DNA of 64,000 nt from Chrysomallon squamiferum (Eukaryota > Mollusca > Gastropoda > Neomphalida > Peltospiridae), in assembly GCA_012295275.1 (NCBI GenBank), contig CM022671.1, positions 19,967,822 through 20,031,821 on the forward strand. The letters run 5' to 3'. Numbering within the stretch: position 1 is the first letter of the stretch; each line of letters starts with the position of its first letter. This document shows, piece after piece, positions 53,701 to 64,000 of the stretch. The translations under genes and the position numbers were made by a program. The notes under the pieces were generated by a model. The model searched no databases, was not told the DNA's origin, and saw only the letters and a list, made by a program, of their open reading frames with translations.

Positions 53701-53748
53701 TCTAATAACCTTTGATTTTCTTGGTTTTTCTCTTACAGCTTCTGCCAT
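25040..53748 (-). CDS. EPG5: EPG5, ectopic P-granules autophagy protein 5
   Basis: EPG5 is the metazoan tether that helps autophagosomes fuse with late endosomes/lysosomes (RAB7 effector). I resolved 46 coding exons: 53748-53710, 53388-52306, 51866-51699, 50492-50332, 50145-50063, 49208-49069, 48494-48289, 47893-47794, 47253-47133, 46829-46673, 46404-46258, 45600-45580, 44893-44739, 44293-44142, 44025-43885, 43552-43388, 43014-42892, 42461-42217, 41778-41638, 41376-41256, 40970-40873, 40567-40471, 39939-39706, 39297-39131, 38614-38414, 38051-37928, 37489-37348, 36836-36665, 36251-36161, 35557-35480, 35192-35050, 34839-34671, 34347-34153, 33667-33536, 33293-33212, 32599-32436, 32145-31953, 31470-31300, 30620-30445, 29997-29818, 29320-29163, 28298-28099, 27640-27391, 27020-26801, 26385-26179 and 25343-25040. 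All phases agree except one extra base at about 27457. The product is 2671 residues (human 2579). Diagnostic stretches shared with vertebrate EPG5 are [75 protein letters not shown] and the start MAEAV. Exon 2 encodes a disordered acidic/Lys-rich N-terminus; the rest is mostly helical. Confidence 0.95.
27457..27458 (-). other. EPG5: Single-base frameshift in EPG5 exon 43
   Basis: Upstream, the frame of exon 27640-27391 ends [12 protein letters not shown] and then would read [16 protein letters not shown] and stop. In the next frame the same DNA reads [20 protein letters not shown], matching the conserved EPG5 stretch, and reaches the donor at phase 1, as the next exon requires. One extra A in the plus-strand AA pair (an extra T in CGCTTGT) explains this. 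Uncorrected, about 265 C-terminal residues are lost. Confidence 0.85.
32601..32850. repeat. AAT/GAT-rich interrupted trinucleotide block
   Basis: AAT, GAT and AAC units, many interruptions, in the EPG5 intron immediately upstream (minus sense) of exon 32599-32436; it begins two bases into the intron and forms part of the acceptor context. Confidence 0.75.
35661..35780. repeat. CATC and TA compound microsatellite
   Basis: CATC/TATC units alternate with two TA arrays and CA units in an EPG5 intron. The block has an internal repeat: ATCCATCCATATATATA occurs on both sides of the long TA run. Confidence 0.85.
45580..45600 (-). other. EPG5: 21-nt microexon of EPG5
   Basis: A 21-base segment with a strong acceptor (atctttcag) and consensus donor (gtgagt) adds seven residues (FQDGVWQ) in frame between TAQK and [11 protein letters not shown]. 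Skipping it keeps the frame and gives [15 protein letters not shown], which aligns without gap to vertebrate EPG5. It therefore looks like an optional cassette exon. Confidence 0.6.
50765..50812. repeat. Second palindrome-flanked TA array
   Basis: TTATCAGATAC (50765-50775) and its complement GTATCTGATAA (50802-50812) flank about 26 bases of TA repeat in an EPG5 intron, the same architecture as at 15530-15593 with different arms. Confidence 0.85.
51218..51556. mobile_element. Non-autonomous hAT-like element (MITE) in an EPG5 intron
   Basis: The 339-bp insert starts CAGAGGTCTC and ends with the reverse complement of CAGTGGTCTC. The terminal inverted repeats extend imperfectly inward to a shared AGATGGCAGG. 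CAG[AT]GG ends are typical of hAT transposons. The flanking 8-mers (51210-51217 cactatat; 51557-51564 ctatatat) match at 6 of 8, consistent with an aged 8-bp target-site duplication. There is no transposase ORF, so it would depend on an autonomous hAT in trans. Confidence 0.65.
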
Positions 53749-53920
53749 TTCTGCTTGTCAAGTGCTTGTGTTATTGTCATGTGACAAAATGATAGCGCCA
53801 TCTATATCGTTACGTTTTGATAGGTAACTCTCAGCAGACTACTAGACCAATAACCGGTCATATATATTGGCCCATAGCCATAAAGCGTAACAATGATATC
53901 AATGTTAGTTGAGATCCAGC
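53749..53920. promoter_or_regulatory. Bidirectional promoter between EPG5 and QARS1
   Basis: Only 172 bp separate the two start codons, so both 5' UTRs and the promoter must share this DNA. It contains a forward CCAAT (53847-53851), an inverted CCAAT (53866-53870), GTCATGTGAC at 53776-53785 (one base off the TFEB/CLEAR palindrome GTCACGTGAC) and AGATGGCGC on the minus strand (about 53796-53804, YY1-like). No strong TATA box is evident apart from a weak TATATATT at about 53861. The layout is typical of divergent housekeeping gene pairs. Confidence 0.7.

Positions 53921-64000
<10,080 letters not shown>

Overview
This is a nuclear-genome window from an animal. It is AT-rich, full of introns with GT-AG (one possible GC-AG) splice sites, and loaded with di- and trinucleotide microsatellites and homopolymers. 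The protein content (EPG5, QARS1, a paired-like homeobox gene, a cystine-knot prohormone-like gene, a gasdermin-like gene) is bilaterian. The heavy simple-repeat load and divergent accessory genes suggest a lophotrochozoan, perhaps a mollusc such as a cephalopod. That taxonomic guess is inference only; no rRNA, mitochondrial or marker gene is present. Gene models were assembled by hand from splice signals and reading-frame phase. In every complete model the summed exon lengths divide by three, except EPG5, which needs one base removed at a single site.

Left part (1 to about 23 kb) holds small, divergent genes. (1) The 3' part of a minus-strand gene (266-3420) runs off the left edge; it resembles a degenerate Roc/Ras-like GTPase domain followed by a charged, probably coiled-coil tail. 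(2) A three-exon plus-strand homeobox gene (8759-10167) has a TATA box and an N-terminal eh1-like motif. (3) A two-exon minus-strand gene (10628-12671) encodes a type I membrane protein with two Ig-like domains. (4) A five-exon minus-strand gene (13199-15759) encodes a secreted proprotein with a furin-type site and a C-terminal cysteine-rich domain of Spaetzle/neurotrophin or IL-17 type. (5) A five-exon plus-strand gene (18418-22294) encodes a 298-residue protein that I interpret as a stand-alone gasdermin N-domain. Possible innate-immunity themes (ligand, Ig receptor-like protein, gasdermin-like effector, Roc-like protein) cluster here, but a functional link is inference.

Right part (25 to 64 kb) holds two conserved housekeeping genes, head to head. 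The minus-strand gene (25040-53748) is EPG5, the autophagosome-lysosome tethering protein, resolved into 46 coding exons (2671 residues after correcting one single-base frameshift). The plus-strand gene (53921 to the window end) is QARS1, cytoplasmic glutaminyl-tRNA synthetase; 19 exons and 654 codons are present and the C-terminus lies outside. Their start codons are 172 bp apart, implying a shared bidirectional promoter that contains CCAAT boxes and a near-match to the CLEAR (TFEB) motif.

The rest is intron and intergenic DNA with microsatellites, poly-A tracts, palindrome-flanked TA arrays and one 339-bp non-autonomous hAT-like element in an EPG5 intron. No tRNA, rRNA or CRISPR array was seen.
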